Positions 7,840 through 16,838 of a stretch of 64,000 nucleotides of DNA are shown here, one piece after another (the first letter of the stretch is position 1; each line of letters opens with the position of its first letter). A program made the position numbers and the translations under genes. The notes under the pieces are model-generated. The model saw only the letters and a list, made by a program, of their open reading frames with translations, did no database searches and was not told the origin of the DNA. The stretch is from Bradyrhizobium guangdongense (GTDB lineage Bacteria; Pseudomonadota; Alphaproteobacteria; Rhizobiales; Xanthobacteraceae): positions 248,001 to 312,000 of the forward strand of contig NZ_CP030051.1 in assembly GCF_004114975.1 (NCBI RefSeq). Reading direction: 5' to 3'.

Positions 7840-8703
7840 TCAGCTCCGCCGCTCGCGCACGGAGCCTTCCTGCGCCACGGAAGCGACCAGCGTGCCGTCG
7901 GGTTTGAAGATCGAGCCGCGGGTCAGGCCGCGGCCGCCGCGCGCGCTCGGTGAATCCTGCGCGTAGAGCAGCCATTCGTCGGCGCGGAACGGGCGGTGAA
8001 ACCACATCGCGTGGTCGAGGCTCGCCGGCATCATCCGCTTGTCGAACAGCGTGCGGCCATAGCGCGCCATGATGGCATCGAGCAGCGAGAAGTCCGACGC
8101 ATAGGCCAGCGCGCACATGTGCAGCGCCGGGTCGTCAGGCAGGGTCGCCGCCGTCTTGATCCAGACATGGATGCGACCGTCCTCGATCTTCTGGCCGAAA
8201 TAGCGGCCGAGCTCGACCGGACGCAGCTCGATCGGCCGATCGGATTCGTAATAGCGGCGGATGAACTCGGGCATCTCGCGGAACATCGGCTGCTTCGCCA
8301 CCTCCTCCGCCGTGAGCTTCTCCGGCGGCGGCACGTCGGGCATCTTGTCCTGGTGGTCGAACGCGCTCTCCTCCTCGGCGTGGAACGACACCATGATCGA
8401 GAAGATGGCGTTGCCGTGCTGGATCGCGGTGACACGGCGCGTCGAATAGCTCTTGCCGTCGCGCAGGCGCTCGACCTGGTAGATGATCGGGATCTGCGGA
8501 TCGCCCGGCAGGATGAAATAGCAGTGCAGCGAATGCGGCAGCCGGCCCTCGACCGTGCGGCACGCCGCCACCATCGCCTGTCCGATCACCTGGCCGCCGA
8601 ACACCCGCTGCCAGCTCGTCTTCGGGCTGTTGCCGCGGAACAAATTCACCTCGAGCTGCTCGAGGTCGAGGATCGAAATCAGGTCGATCAGGCTTTTGGA
8701 CAT
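7840..8703 (-). CDS. tesB: Acyl-CoA thioesterase II
   Basis: Hydrolyses acyl-CoA to free fatty acid and CoA in the cytoplasm. The 287 residues form the expected double hot-dog. The family catalytic set can be seen as Asp in YASDFSLLD, Thr near LTRGSIF and Gln in SVAQEGSVR. The length equals E. coli TesB. The gene is monocistronic and convergent with the zinc-ribbon gene. Its last 74 bases are duplicated at 6549-6622. Confidence 0.95.
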   Translation of the reverse strand: MSKSLIDLISILDLEQLEVNLFRGNSPKTSWQRVFGGQVIGQAMVAACRTVEGRLPHSLHCYFILPGDPQIPIIYQVERLRDGKSYSTRRVTAIQHGNAIFSIMVSFHAEEESAFDHQDKMPDVPPPEKLTAEEVAKQPMFREMPEFIRRYYESDRPIELRPVELGRYFGQKIEDGRIHVWIKTAATLPDDPALHMCALAYASDFSLLDAIMARYGRTLFDKRMMPASLDHAMWFHRPFRADEWLLYAQDSPSARGGRGLTRGSIFKPDGTLVASVAQEGSVRERRS

Positions 8704-8854
8704 CGTGGTGCTTTCTTGCGGTCACGCCGGCGCGAATACTCGCCCCGGAATGGCACATGAGCAGGTCTTTGGGCCGTTCCGCCCTTGTTTCACCGCACTG
8801 TTTCGCCCACCTCAAGTCTGCTAGCAAGGCCAAGAATTGATCGGGAAGCTTGGT

Positions 8855-10075
8855 ATGTCGGTACAGGGTCACATTGTCATTGGCGGCGGCGCGTTTGCGG
8901 GCCTGGCGCTGGCGCTCGCGTTGCGTCAGGGGCTGGGACCCGAGATTCCCGTCATCGTCGCCGACCCCGCGCTCGCCACGCGGCCGAGCCGCGATCCCCG
9001 CGCGACCGCGATCGTCGCGGCCTGCCGCCGCCTGTTCGAGGCGCTCGGCGCCTGGGATGGCGTCAAGGGCGAGGCGCAGCCGATCCTCGACATGGTCGTC
9101 ACCGATTCCAAGCTGGAGGACGCGACGCGTCCGGTGTTCCTGAACTTCGCCGGCGATGTCGCGCCCGGCGAGCCCTTCGCGCATATGGTCGAGAACCGCC
9201 GCCTGATCGATGCGCTGCTCGCTCGCGCCGAGGCTGAAGGCATCGATCTCCGCGCCACGACCGTGTCGTCTTACGACGCGCGTGCCGAGAGCATCGACGT
9301 CACGCTCGGCGATGGCAGCGTCATCGCGGCGAGTTTGCTGGTAGCGGCCGACGGCGCCAAGTCGAAGCTGCGCGAGCGCGCCGGCATCGCCACCCATGGC
9401 TGGGACTACGATCAATCCGGCATCGTCGTCACGGTCGGCCATGAGCGCGATCATGAGGGCCGCGCCGAAGAGCATTTTCTGCCCGCAGGTCCGTTCGCGA
9501 TCCTGCCGCTCACGGGAAAGCGCTCTTCGCTGGTATGGACCGAGCGTCGCAGTGAAGCCGCGCGCATCATCGCGCTCAGCGACGAGGAGTTTCACGGCGA
9601 GCTCGAGCAGCGTTTTGGTTTGCATCTCGGCGAGATCAAGGCGCTCGACAAGCCGCGCGCGTTCCCGCTGTCCTATTTCGTCGCGCGCTCCTTCATCGCC
9701 GAGCGCCTCGCGCTGGTCGGCGATTCCGCGCATGTCATTCACCCGATCGCGGGACAGGGCCTCAACATGGGGCTGAAGGATGTCGCGGCGCTGGCCGAAG
9801 TCGTGGTCGATGCGGCGCGGCTCGGCATGGATCTCGGCGGCGCAGATGTGCTGGAGCGCTACCAGCGCTGGCGCCGCTTCGACACCATGGCGATGGGCGT
9901 CGCCACCAACTCGCTGAACTTCCTGTTCTCGAACCAGTCGACGCTGCTGCGCACGGTGCGCGATATCGGCCTCGGCCTCGTCGACCGCACGCCGCCGCTG
10001 AAGAACCTCTTCATCCGCCAGGCCGCCGGCCTCACGGGCGAAATTCCGCGGCTGCTGAAGGGCGAGGCGCTGTAG
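8855..10075 (+). CDS. UbiH/COQ6-family FAD monooxygenase (ubiquinone biosynthesis)
   Basis: Flavin hydroxylase of 406 residues that probably adds a ring hydroxyl in ubiquinone synthesis. FAD-binding motif VIGGGAFAGLALALAL at the N-terminus, the second motif with AADGAKSKLRER near residue 170, and the GD motif LVGDSAHVIHPIAGQGLNMG near 290. The ATG at 8855 is chosen over an in-frame TTG at 8837 because GGGAAG precedes it at a suitable distance. Two hairpins separate it from the convergent trm112-like gene. Which ring position it hydroxylates cannot be told from sequence alone. Confidence 0.9.
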   Translation: MSVQGHIVIGGGAFAGLALALALRQGLGPEIPVIVADPALATRPSRDPRATAIVAACRRLFEALGAWDGVKGEAQPILDMVVTDSKLEDATRPVFLNFAGDVAPGEPFAHMVENRRLIDALLARAEAEGIDLRATTVSSYDARAESIDVTLGDGSVIAASLLVAADGAKSKLRERAGIATHGWDYDQSGIVVTVGHERDHEGRAEEHFLPAGPFAILPLTGKRSSLVWTERRSEAARIIALSDEEFHGELEQRFGLHLGEIKALDKPRAFPLSYFVARSFIAERLALVGDSAHVIHPIAGQGLNMGLKDVAALAEVVVDAARLGMDLGGADVLERYQRWRRFDTMAMGVATNSLNFLFSNQSTLLRTVRDIGLGLVDRTPPLKNLFIRQAAGLTGEIPRLLKGEAL

Positions 10076-10101
10076 GCCAAGCTGACGCTCCAGCCTCCGC
10101 G

Positions 10102-10129
10102 CGTCGTCCCGGCCTATGCCGGGACGACG
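10102..10129. terminator. Strong hairpin after the FAD hydroxylase gene
   Basis: Twelve-base perfect stem (CGTCGTCCCGGC and complement) around CTAT. It lies between two convergent genes and could end transcription from either side, although there is no T-tract. The same core also occurs as a dispersed intergenic palindrome in this type of genome. Confidence 0.6.
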
Positions 10130-10136
10130 GCGAGAG

Positions 10137-10158
10137 TGTTGCGCGTCATCGCGCAACA
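10137..10158. terminator. Second hairpin between convergent genes
   Basis: Nine-base perfect stem TGTTGCGCG/CGCGCAACA around TCAT, eight bases past the first hairpin and a few bases from the trm112-like stop codon. Likely terminator for the minus-strand gene, or a paired element with the first hairpin. Confidence 0.5.
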
Positions 10159-10162
10159 ACCC

Positions 10163-10360
10163 TCAATCGATCTTCCGCGCCTCTTCCGGCAGCATGATCG
10201 GAATGCCGTCTCGGATCGGATAAGCGAGCTTGGCGCTCCGTGAGATCAGCTCCTGCCTGGCGGAGTCGAATTCCAGCGGGCCCTTGGTCAGCGGGCAGAC
10301 CAGGATCTCCAGCAGTTTCGGGTCGACGCTGTTTTCGGGACGTTCGGTCGGCGCGTTCAT
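10163..10360 (-). CDS. Trm112-like small protein
   Basis: A 65-residue protein of the Trm112/UPF0434 family (YcaR type). It shows the pattern [20 protein letters not shown], then [20 protein letters not shown]. Eukaryotic homologues hold methyltransferases in an active form; the bacterial role is less clear. Only one cysteine is present, so it cannot form the zinc site of the longer homologues. The frame stays open to 10687 but only the C-terminal 65 residues match the family, and the start is the ATG before [11 protein letters not shown]. Confidence 0.88.
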   Translation of the reverse strand: MNAPTERPENSVDPKLLEILVCPLTKGPLEFDSARQELISRSAKLAYPIRDGIPIMLPEEARKID

Positions 10361-10418
10361 GGGGGTCTCCGGCAATCGGCTGGCTGTAGCATAGAAAAAT
10401 GCCGCCGCCCATGACGGG

Positions 10419-10949
10419 CTACGCGGAGAGCATGTCGAGAATCTCGTCGAGCAGGCCCTGAAGTCGCGCCGGTGGCACCGGCGTGCCCGACAGCGCGAAG
10501 CCGAGAAACGTCCAGTATAGGAGCTGCGCGCGGGCCCGGGCGGTGGTCGCGGAAAAACCGCGGCGCTGCAGCAGCGCCTCGATATAATCCAGCCTGCGGC
10601 GATCGATGGCTCGGACCGCCGTCTGCGCCGCCGGATCGAATGCCGCCCAGTTGCGCACCGCGCGCTCCAGGTCGAGCCGGGCCCCAAAGCTCCTGCGCAG
10701 CAGCGCCTTCAGCGGCTCGCCGCCAACGGCTTCGACGCCGGCGATGATCTCCTCGGCGGCGATCTCGCGCCAGCGCTTCAGTACGGCCGCGTGGAACGCG
10801 CCGAGATCGGCAAAATGCCAGTAGAAGCTGCCGCGGGAGACCCCCAATGCCTTAGCCAATGGATCGGCCTTCAGCGCCGTGAAGCCGCTCCTGGCGAGCG
10901 CCTTGAGTCCCTGTTTGATCCAGTCGTCGGCGGAGAGCTGCTCGGTCAT
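10419..10949 (-). CDS. TetR-family transcriptional regulator
   Basis: Repressor of 176 residues with an N-terminal helix-turn-helix: [20 protein letters not shown], then [18 protein letters not shown], the classic TetR recognition helix. The rest is helical ligand-binding domain. The start is the ATG at [10 protein letters not shown]; the longer frame would run across the operators and into the divergent gene. Two palindromic sites (10971-10984 and 11014-11031) lie in the 90-base gap shared with the divergent membrane-protein gene, so it probably controls both. The inducer is unknown. Confidence 0.9.
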   Translation of the reverse strand: MTEQLSADDWIKQGLKALARSGFTALKADPLAKALGVSRGSFYWHFADLGAFHAAVLKRWREIAAEEIIAGVEAVGGEPLKALLRRSFGARLDLERAVRNWAAFDPAAQTAVRAIDRRRLDYIEALLQRRGFSATTARARAQLLYWTFLGFALSGTPVPPARLQGLLDEILDMLSA

Positions 10950-10970
10950 GTCAGGTCCCGAAATCTGGCC

Positions 10971-10984
10971 ATACACTAGTGTAT
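10971..10984. promoter_or_regulatory. TetR operator candidate 1
   Basis: Perfect 14-base palindrome ATACACTAGTGTAT, 21 bases upstream of the tetR start. Shares the half-site ATACA with the second palindrome at 11014-11031. Its end overlaps the first base of a consensus -35 box. Confidence 0.6.
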
Positions 10985-10989
10985 TGACA
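10984..10989 (+). promoter_or_regulatory. Candidate -35 box for the 11040 gene
   Basis: TTGACA, an exact sigma-70 -35 sequence. With a 17-base spacer the -10 would be TATCCC at 11007-11012, a partial match. The two palindromes bracket this promoter, which fits repression by the divergent TetR protein. Confidence 0.45.
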
Positions 10990-11013
10990 GGCGGCTGGCC
11001 AGCATCTATCCCA

Positions 11014-11031
11014 CCATACACAGATGTATGG
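11014..11031. promoter_or_regulatory. TetR operator candidate 2
   Basis: Inverted repeat with arms CCATACA and TGTATGG around CAGA. It ends on the first bases of the GGAGG ribosome site of the gene at 11040, so bound repressor would sit over the transcription start region. Confidence 0.55.
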
Positions 11032-11039
11032 AGGCGTCG

Positions 11040-11390
11040 ATGCGTGATCTCTTGCTCCAAGGCGCCGGACTCGGGGCCATCATCGTGGCGCTCATCCACG
11101 GCATCCTCGGCGAGACCAAGGTCTTTCCCCGCGCCCGCATCGAGCCGGAGCGGCTTCGCACCCTGATCCGTCTGGTCTGGCAGGCCTCGACCGTCGCTTG
11201 GATCGGCTGCGGTGTGCTGCTGACAACTGTGCCCTGGATGGACTCAGCTGCGGCGCGCCACTGGATCGTCATTACAATGTTCGGTGTGTTCGGCTTCTCG
11301 GCGTGCGCCAACGCATGGGCGACGCGCGGCCGGCATTTCGGCTGGGTGGCACTCAGCGCGGTCGTCGCGATGGCGGTGGCCGGCTACTAG
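11040..11390 (+). CDS. Small four-helix membrane protein under TetR control
   Basis: A 116-residue hydrophobic protein with about four membrane segments (roughly residues 5-24, 40-60, 66-85 and 96-115). The start MRDLLLQGAG is preceded by GGAGG five bases away; an in-frame ATG at 11028 lies inside the operator and has no ribosome site. Divergent from the tetR gene with shared operators, so probably its main target. The family is not recognised with certainty; a small efflux or stress membrane protein is possible. Confidence 0.7.
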   Translation: MRDLLLQGAGLGAIIVALIHGILGETKVFPRARIEPERLRTLIRLVWQASTVAWIGCGVLLTTVPWMDSAAARHWIVITMFGVFGFSACANAWATRGRHFGWVALSAVVAMAVAGY

Positions 11391-11641
11391 GTGGCCATCG
11401 CATTGCGACTGTCACGCGCCATCTCGTCAATCACGGGCGCGCTGTCGTGCCGCGCTGTTGTAAGTCGGCAACGCCGGGCGGGATTCAGGCGGCCGGCACC
11501 GGCGTAGCAACTGGACCGCGCATCGACGGCGACCTACTCTGCGGCCGCGAGTGGGGGTTGGGTTGCGGGCTGCGTTCATATGACCGTTGAACCCACGGAG
11601 TAGGCTGAACGATCGGTGGATCGTCGGTTTGGGGGTAGGTC

Positions 11642-14600
11642 GTGCGTAACCGTGGTGCGTTGAGGCCGGCGGTACGGCCGCTGATGGTCGTATGGCTTGC
11701 GGCCATCTTGCTGGTGCCGGAGCTGATCCCGGCGACGGCTCAGGCCCAGTGGATCGAGGCCGGGCCTTTCACCTCAACCAGCACCGCTGCGTCTTCCCCC
11801 GGAATCCTGACCAGCAACACGCTTGTCTACGGCATGTCGGCGCAGGGCAATCCCATCTATGGCGCCGTCAACACCATCCTGCAAAGTCCGACCGATCCGA
11901 ACACCTATTGGGCCGCGACCACCTCCGGCGGCATCTGGAAGACCACCAATGGCGGCGTGACCTGGACGCCGACCACCGATCACCAGCCGACGCTCGCGAT
12001 CGGGGCGATCACCATCGACTCCGTCGACAAAAAGACGATGTATGCCGCGAGCGGCTACTACAGCGCCGGCGCGGTGAACGACGCACCGCAGACGATGCTG
12101 CTCAAATCGGTCGACGGGGGTACCACATGGCAGTCCATGACGCCGACGGGTATCCAGAATTACTATCTCAATTCGTCCGGTAACCAGCTCACCGACAGCG
12201 CCCCTGCGTCGATCAAGAACATCATCGCGATGGGCAACGTGGTTCTGGTCGCGGCCGCCGGCTCGCAGGGGCACGATTCGACCACGCAGGCGGGCGGCCT
12301 CTACCGCAGCGTCGATTATGGCCAGACCTTCACGCTGGTGCCGGGCTTCAACACCGAAGTGACCAGCCTCATCAGTGCCACGACCAGCAACAGCACGGTG
12401 TTGTTCGCCGCGCGCGACGGGTTCAATTATCGGCCCGACAACGGCATCTTCTACAGCAATGACGCGGGAGCCAATTGGCATCTCCTGCTCGGACCCGGCA
12501 CGTCGGTCCAGGGCACCAACTCGGCCAATGCGAACAATCTGGTTTTCTCCGGCGGGTTCGGTGGCAACTCCGCCAACATGAAGATTGCCGCGGGTCCAAA
12601 CGATTCCCTGTTCGTCGCCGTCGCCAAGCAGAACAGCTACCAGCCGATCGTGGTGTTCTACACGCCGCAATTCGCTCCCGGCCAGACGCCGACCTGGTAC
12701 AACCTCGGCGAAGCCTATCTGGCCTCCCCGCCCGATTGTGCGACCGGCTGCGGCCTCGAGGGCAACACCCAGGCCAATCTGCATTTTGCCCTTGTGGCCG
12801 ACCCCAAGCAGAAGGGCATCGCCTATATCGCCGGCAGCGGCGATTTCCTCACCGGCGCCAGCGACGAGACCGCCACCATCGTTCGCGTCGACTACAACGC
12901 TTCGACCAATGCCGCGACCTACACGCCGGTGGTCTTCCCGACCCTGAACTCCTCGCCGCATCCGGACACCCGCTCGCTGGTCATCAATTCGCAGGGCGGC
13001 TTGCTCGCCACGGGCGACGGCGGCGTCTATGTGCTGAACAATCCGGGGAACGCCAACGCGGCCTGGAGCGCACTGGGAGGATCGGCCGCGAACGGCAGCC
13101 CGATCCGCGCCATCGAGGCGTACCAGGCCGTGATGGACCCGAAGAGCGGCCGGCTCGGCGTGGCGATGCAGGACAATGGTGCCGCCTTCTCGGCGCCGAC
13201 CACGCTGGGGCAGATCAAGACCGGGACACCCTGGCAAAACGTCGTGGGCGGCGACGGTTTCTCGGTCGCCGTCAACTACAAGCGAAGCGGGGCGTCCATC
13301 ATGTACGCGACGGCGGACGACCCGCGACTGGCGCGCGTCTTCGCCGACCAGAATCTCTCGACAGCGACACCGCCCAACATGCTCGACATCAACGTCGCCG
13401 GTACCGGCGGGACGGGGTTTGCGTCTTACGAGGGCGGCGATTCCCGCGTCGTGGCGGCCGTGAACGCGGTCGATCCGACCAAGCTGCTGTTCAGGTCTGC
13501 GCGGCTTTACACCTGGACCGATCCGGGCGGGACGTTGTCCGGCAGCATCGACATTAACGATATCACCGCCGGAGCGAATAGCGGCGGCGCATTGCCCAAC
13601 ACCAACCTGTTCAGTTCGGCTTCATGGAGCGAGAAGATAGCCTACGGCACGCAGGATGCTCATGATGCCATCCTGGCAGGCGGCTTTCTGGCCAGCGGCG
13701 GCGTGGGCGTCTTCCTGCGCACCCAGGCGCAGGCGAATGCCGGCACTCCGATGGATATCTCGAACAACCTGCTCGCCTCCTACGACAATGCCGTCACCAG
13801 CAACGGCGCCGGCAATCCGATCGGAGTGCTGTTCGATCCTTTGACGGAGCACAAATTCTTCATCACCGACATCCATAACGTCTATGCCACCAACAATACC
13901 GGCGCCACGCTGCGGACGCTCACGCTGCCTGGCAATTTCAGCAATCCGGCCGGCCTTGCCTATGTCGCGGACAGTTACACGGGCGGAGCCATCAACGGCG
14001 TGCGCGCGCTGCTCGTCGGCGGCACCACCACGGATGGCGCGCAGGGATCGATCATCTCGACCTCCGCGCCTTTCGCGAGCAACGTGCAATGGGCGAGCCT
14101 TGGGACGAACCTGCCCAACGCTGTCGTCTACGGCCTCAACTACTATTCCGATATCGACACGCTGGTCGCCGCGCTCTATGGCCGCGGCGTCTACGTGCTC
14201 TATGACGTCACAAGCCATTATTCGACCGCAACCGCACTCTGGTTCGGCAAGGCCAACAATGACTCCGCGCCCGACGTCTCGCTGCTCACGGGCAACCGTC
14301 CGCTCGAGAAATTCGGGACGGGAACGCTGACGCTCAGCGGCGCGGCCACCTATACCGGCGGCACGATCATCGATGCCGGAATCGTCGCGATCACCGCCGA
14401 CGCCAATCTCGGCGCCGCGCAGGGCAGCGTCACCTTCAATGGCGGCGCGCTGCAGACCAATGCGCAACTGAGTTCGGCGCGCAACGTCACGCTCGCCGCC
14501 GCAGGCACCTTCGATGCCGAGGCCGACACCACCTGGTCCGGGACCATCTCGGGGCCAGGTGCGCTCAACAAGATCGGTCCGGCGACGCTGTCGCTGACGG

Positions 14601-16603
14601 GCAGCAACAGCTATTCCGGCGGCACTTTCATTTATGGCGGCGCGCTGGCCACCGGCTCCGACGCCGCGCTCGGCGATCCCGCCGGCCAGGTCGGAATCAA
14701 TGGTGGCACCCTCCGCGCCACGGGCTCGTTCTCGACCGGGCGTACCGTCGCGTTTGGCACACTCGGCGGCGCCGTCGATGTTCTCGGCGGAGCGACGGTG
14801 ACCGCGAACGGGCTGTGGGCCGCGCAGGGACCGGTCACCAAGACCGGTTCGGGCGAGCTCGCGATCGAGAACGTCGGCATCTTCCAGGCGCTCACCGTTG
14901 GCGCCGGCGGCCTCAAGATCGACGGCGCCATCGCCGCCAATTCGCTCCAGGTCGCGCAGGGAGCGACGCTCAGCGGCATCGGACAAATCACTGCGCCCAC
15001 CACGATTTCAGGCACGCTTTCGCCCGGCTCGCTTGCCCCCGGAGCGCTCACCTTCACCTCCACGGTGGCGCTGAGCTCGACCGCGACGCTGCACATCGCC
15101 ATCGACGGCACTGGGACGAGCGGCGGAGCCGGCGGCTATTCCCAGCTCATCGTCAACGGCGGCGCGCTCACGCTCGGCGGTACGCTGCAGCCCTATTTCC
15201 GCGGCATCCTCGGCGGCAACAATAATTTCACCCCGGCTCTCGGTCAGCAATTCCTGATCGCAAGCGCGAGCGGTGGCGTCAGCGGCCAGTTTTCCGGCGT
15301 CGATCTCGCCGCCAGCGGCCTGTCTTCAAGTCTGCGCATGGATACGCTGTTCGGCGCGACCTTTATCGACCTGATCACGACACCCGCATCCTACGCGCTG
15401 GCGCCTGCGGGCTCGGCCTGGAACGCCAACCAGCAGAGCGCCGGCGCGGCGCTCGATGCGCTGCGCCCGGCGGCCGGCACCATCTCCCCCAACACCGCGC
15501 TGCAGAACGCGTTCAACACGCTCTACCAGTTGCCGTCCTCGCAGCTCGGCCCGGTGCTGTCGGGCCTGTCCGCCGCCGACGACGCGCGCGGCGTCGGCCA
15601 TGCGCTCGACGCCGTCGACGTGTTTCACGAGGCGCTGCAGCAACATCTGCTTGGCGGAACGGTGGCGCCGGGCTTCAACAACCTCTCGTTCTCGGTCAGC
15701 GGCGCCGGGCTGAATTTCTATTCGGCCTATAACAGCATGGCCGCTCCGGTATCGTCCGGCAGTGCGCCGCGCGAGACCAATGCGCCGGCGGCGATCGGTG
15801 CCGAGCACTGGTGGAGCTCGGTGTTCTCCCAGTCCAGCATGACCAGCACCTCGGCCGGAATCACCGGCGGCTCGGCCAATATCTCCGGCTTCATTGCCGG
15901 CCTCGAGGGCGAGATAAAGCCCGGTCAGCTGTTCGGCGCGCTCGCCTCCTATTCCCACACCGATGCCAGCGGCAATGGCTCGGGCAGCGGCGACAACGTC
16001 GTGCTCGCCGCCTATGGCAAACGCACCGCCGGCCCGTTGCAGGCCGCGATCTATGGCGGCGTCGCCGTCAGCAGCATCGCCCTGCATCATGATTTCGGCA
16101 CCGGCGGTCTCGTCAACCAGAGCGGCAGCGCCACCAGCCTGCTCGGCGGAGGCTCGATCGCCTACACCTTCGACTATCGCGGCTTCCAGATCGCGCCGAC
16201 GGCGACCGCGGCGTTCACCCATATGCTGTTCGACGGCACCAGCGTGACGTCGCCGCTGGGTTTTGCGGTGCGTGTGCCGCAGCAATGGACCGATCGTTTC
16301 CGCTTCACCCTCGGCCCCACCATCGCGCGTACGGTGACGACCGAGCGTGGCATCAGGCTGACCGCCACCGTCGGCGGCGGCTTCCTGTATCAGACGGCGC
16401 CGGTGACCACCCTCGATGCGCAGATCTTCACGGCGGGCATGGCGGCGCAGACGGCGCCGGCGGGCGGTGCCGGCGGCTATGCCGATGCCGGCATCTATGC
16501 CTCGCTCACCAATTGGATCACCGGGTTCGTCCGCTGGCATGGCGAGGCGCGGCAGCACGCGCACAGCAACCAGGTCTCTGGTGGGCTCAGCGTGGCGTTT
16601 TGA
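11642..16603 (+). CDS. Autotransporter with sialidase-like propeller and passenger repeats
   Basis: A 1653-residue type Va secreted protein. Signal peptide about residues 1-36 (hydrophobic VWLAAILLVPELIPA, cut after AQAQ). Residues 40-880 contain Asp-box/BNR-type turns such as GGIWKTTNGGVTW, LLKSVDGGTTWQ, GGLYRSVDYGQTF and GIFYSNDAGANW, as in sialidase or sortilin-like beta-propellers. Residues 890-1080 have passenger-associated beta-helix repeats (GTGTLTLSGAATYTGGT, GPATLSLTGSNSYSGGT). From about 1385 to the end is the outer-membrane barrel, closing with the terminal Phe of SVAF. The GTG start is supported by GGGGGTAGG just before it. No catalytic glycosidase residues are obvious, so adhesion or binding is as likely as hydrolysis. 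Single gene with no clear partner. Confidence 0.88.
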   Translation: MRNRGALRPAVRPLMVVWLAAILLVPELIPATAQAQWIEAGPFTSTSTAASSPGILTSNTLVYGMSAQGNPIYGAVNTILQSPTDPNTYWAATTSGGIWKTTNGGVTWTPTTDHQPTLAIGAITIDSVDKKTMYAASGYYSAGAVNDAPQTMLLKSVDGGTTWQSMTPTGIQNYYLNSSGNQLTDSAPASIKNIIAMGNVVLVAAAGSQGHDSTTQAGGLYRSVDYGQTFTLVPGFNTEVTSLISATTSNSTVLFAARDGFNYRPDNGIFYSNDAGANWHLLLGPGTSVQGTNSANANNLVFSGGFGGNSANMKIAAGPNDSLFVAVAKQNSYQPIVVFYTPQFAPGQTPTWYNLGEAYLASPPDCATGCGLEGNTQANLHFALVADPKQKGIAYIAGSGDFLTGASDETATIVRVDYNASTNAATYTPVVFPTLNSSPHPDTRSLVINSQGGLLATGDGGVYVLNNPGNANAAWSALGGSAANGSPIRAIEAYQAVMDPKSGRLGVAMQDNGAAFSAPTTLGQIKTGTPWQNVVGGDGFSVAVNYKRSGASIMYATADDPRLARVFADQNLSTATPPNMLDINVAGTGGTGFASYEGGDSRVVAAVNAVDPTKLLFRSARLYTWTDPGGTLSGSIDINDITAGANSGGALPNTNLFSSASWSEKIAYGTQDAHDAILAGGFLASGGVGVFLRTQAQANAGTPMDISNNLLASYDNAVTSNGAGNPIGVLFDPLTEHKFFITDIHNVYATNNTGATLRTLTLPGNFSNPAGLAYVADSYTGGAINGVRALLVGGTTTDGAQGSIISTSAPFASNVQWASLGTNLPNAVVYGLNYYSDIDTLVAALYGRGVYVLYDVTSHYSTATALWFGKANNDSAPDVSLLTGNRPLEKFGTGTLTLSGAATYTGGTIIDAGIVAITADANLGAAQGSVTFNGGALQTNAQLSSARNVTLAAAGTFDAEADTTWSGTISGPGALNKIGPATLSLTGSNSYSGGTFIYGGALATGSDAALGDPAGQVGINGGTLRATGSFSTGRTVAFGTLGGAVDVLGGATVTANGLWAAQGPVTKTGSGELAIENVGIFQALTVGAGGLKIDGAIAANSLQVAQGATLSGIGQITAPTTISGTLSPGSLAPGALTFTSTVALSSTATLHIAIDGTGTSGGAGGYSQLIVNGGALTLGGTLQPYFRGILGGNNNFTPALGQQFLIASASGGVSGQFSGVDLAASGLSSSLRMDTLFGATFIDLITTPASYALAPAGSAWNANQQSAGAALDALRPAAGTISPNTALQNAFNTLYQLPSSQLGPVLSGLSAADDARGVGHALDAVDVFHEALQQHLLGGTVAPGFNNLSFSVSGAGLNFYSAYNSMAAPVSSGSAPRETNAPAAIGAEHWWSSVFSQSSMTSTSAGITGGSANISGFIAGLEGEIKPGQLFGALASYSHTDASGNGSGSGDNVVLAAYGKRTAGPLQAAIYGGVAVSSIALHHDFGTGGLVNQSGSATSLLGGGSIAYTFDYRGFQIAPTATAAFTHMLFDGTSVTSPLGFAVRVPQQWTDRFRFTLGPTIARTVTTERGIRLTATVGGGFLYQTAPVTTLDAQIFTAGMAAQTAPAGGAGGYADAGIYASLTNWITGFVRWHGEARQHAHSNQVSGGLSVAF

Positions 16604-16737
16604 ACCCTCCGGATCGATGAAGAGAGGCCGCCGCTGCAGCGGCGGATCGGCGTTGGCCGGCTACTGAGCCGGCTATCTTTCGACGGCTCACCAAGGCCGC
16701 TGACGGGCAGCTGTGCATCCGCCGGAGAGTTCGTCAA

Positions 16738-16770
16738 TTTAGAATCGCTCTAGCTTAGAACGACTCTTTT
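16738..16770 (+). promoter_or_regulatory. Two tandem Irr/ICE-like boxes upstream of the iron operon
   Basis: Two overlapping imperfect sites: TTTAGAATCGCTCTAGC (16738-16754) and CTTAGAACGACTCTTTT (16754-16770). Each has the TTAGAA half-site of the rhizobial iron control element, and the first has the TAGA-N5-TCTA dyad with correct spacing; the right half-sites are weak. They lie about 70-100 bases before the operon start. Irr binding is inferred from the motif and from the iron-transport genes downstream. Confidence 0.4.
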
Positions 16771-16838
16771 TGCGGTGTCGCGGCGCAGCGGCTAGCAGGA
16801 AGGCAATAGCTGCAATTGATTGGCGGACGCGAGAGGCA

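Noticed and set aside
6549..7859. Integrative element with 20-base att-like direct repeats
   Set aside because: No integrase or mobility gene lies between the repeats, and similarity extends to 74 bases, so tandem duplication explains it better.
8135..10159. Long minus-strand frame of 674 codons opposite the FAD hydroxylase and tesB
   Set aside because: Arg/His/Asp-rich composition typical of an antisense shadow of high-GC genes; both real genes have clear motifs.
13622..14986. Minus-strand frames inside the autotransporter gene
   Set aside because: Low-complexity shadow of Gly/Thr-rich repeats; no motifs or ribosome site.
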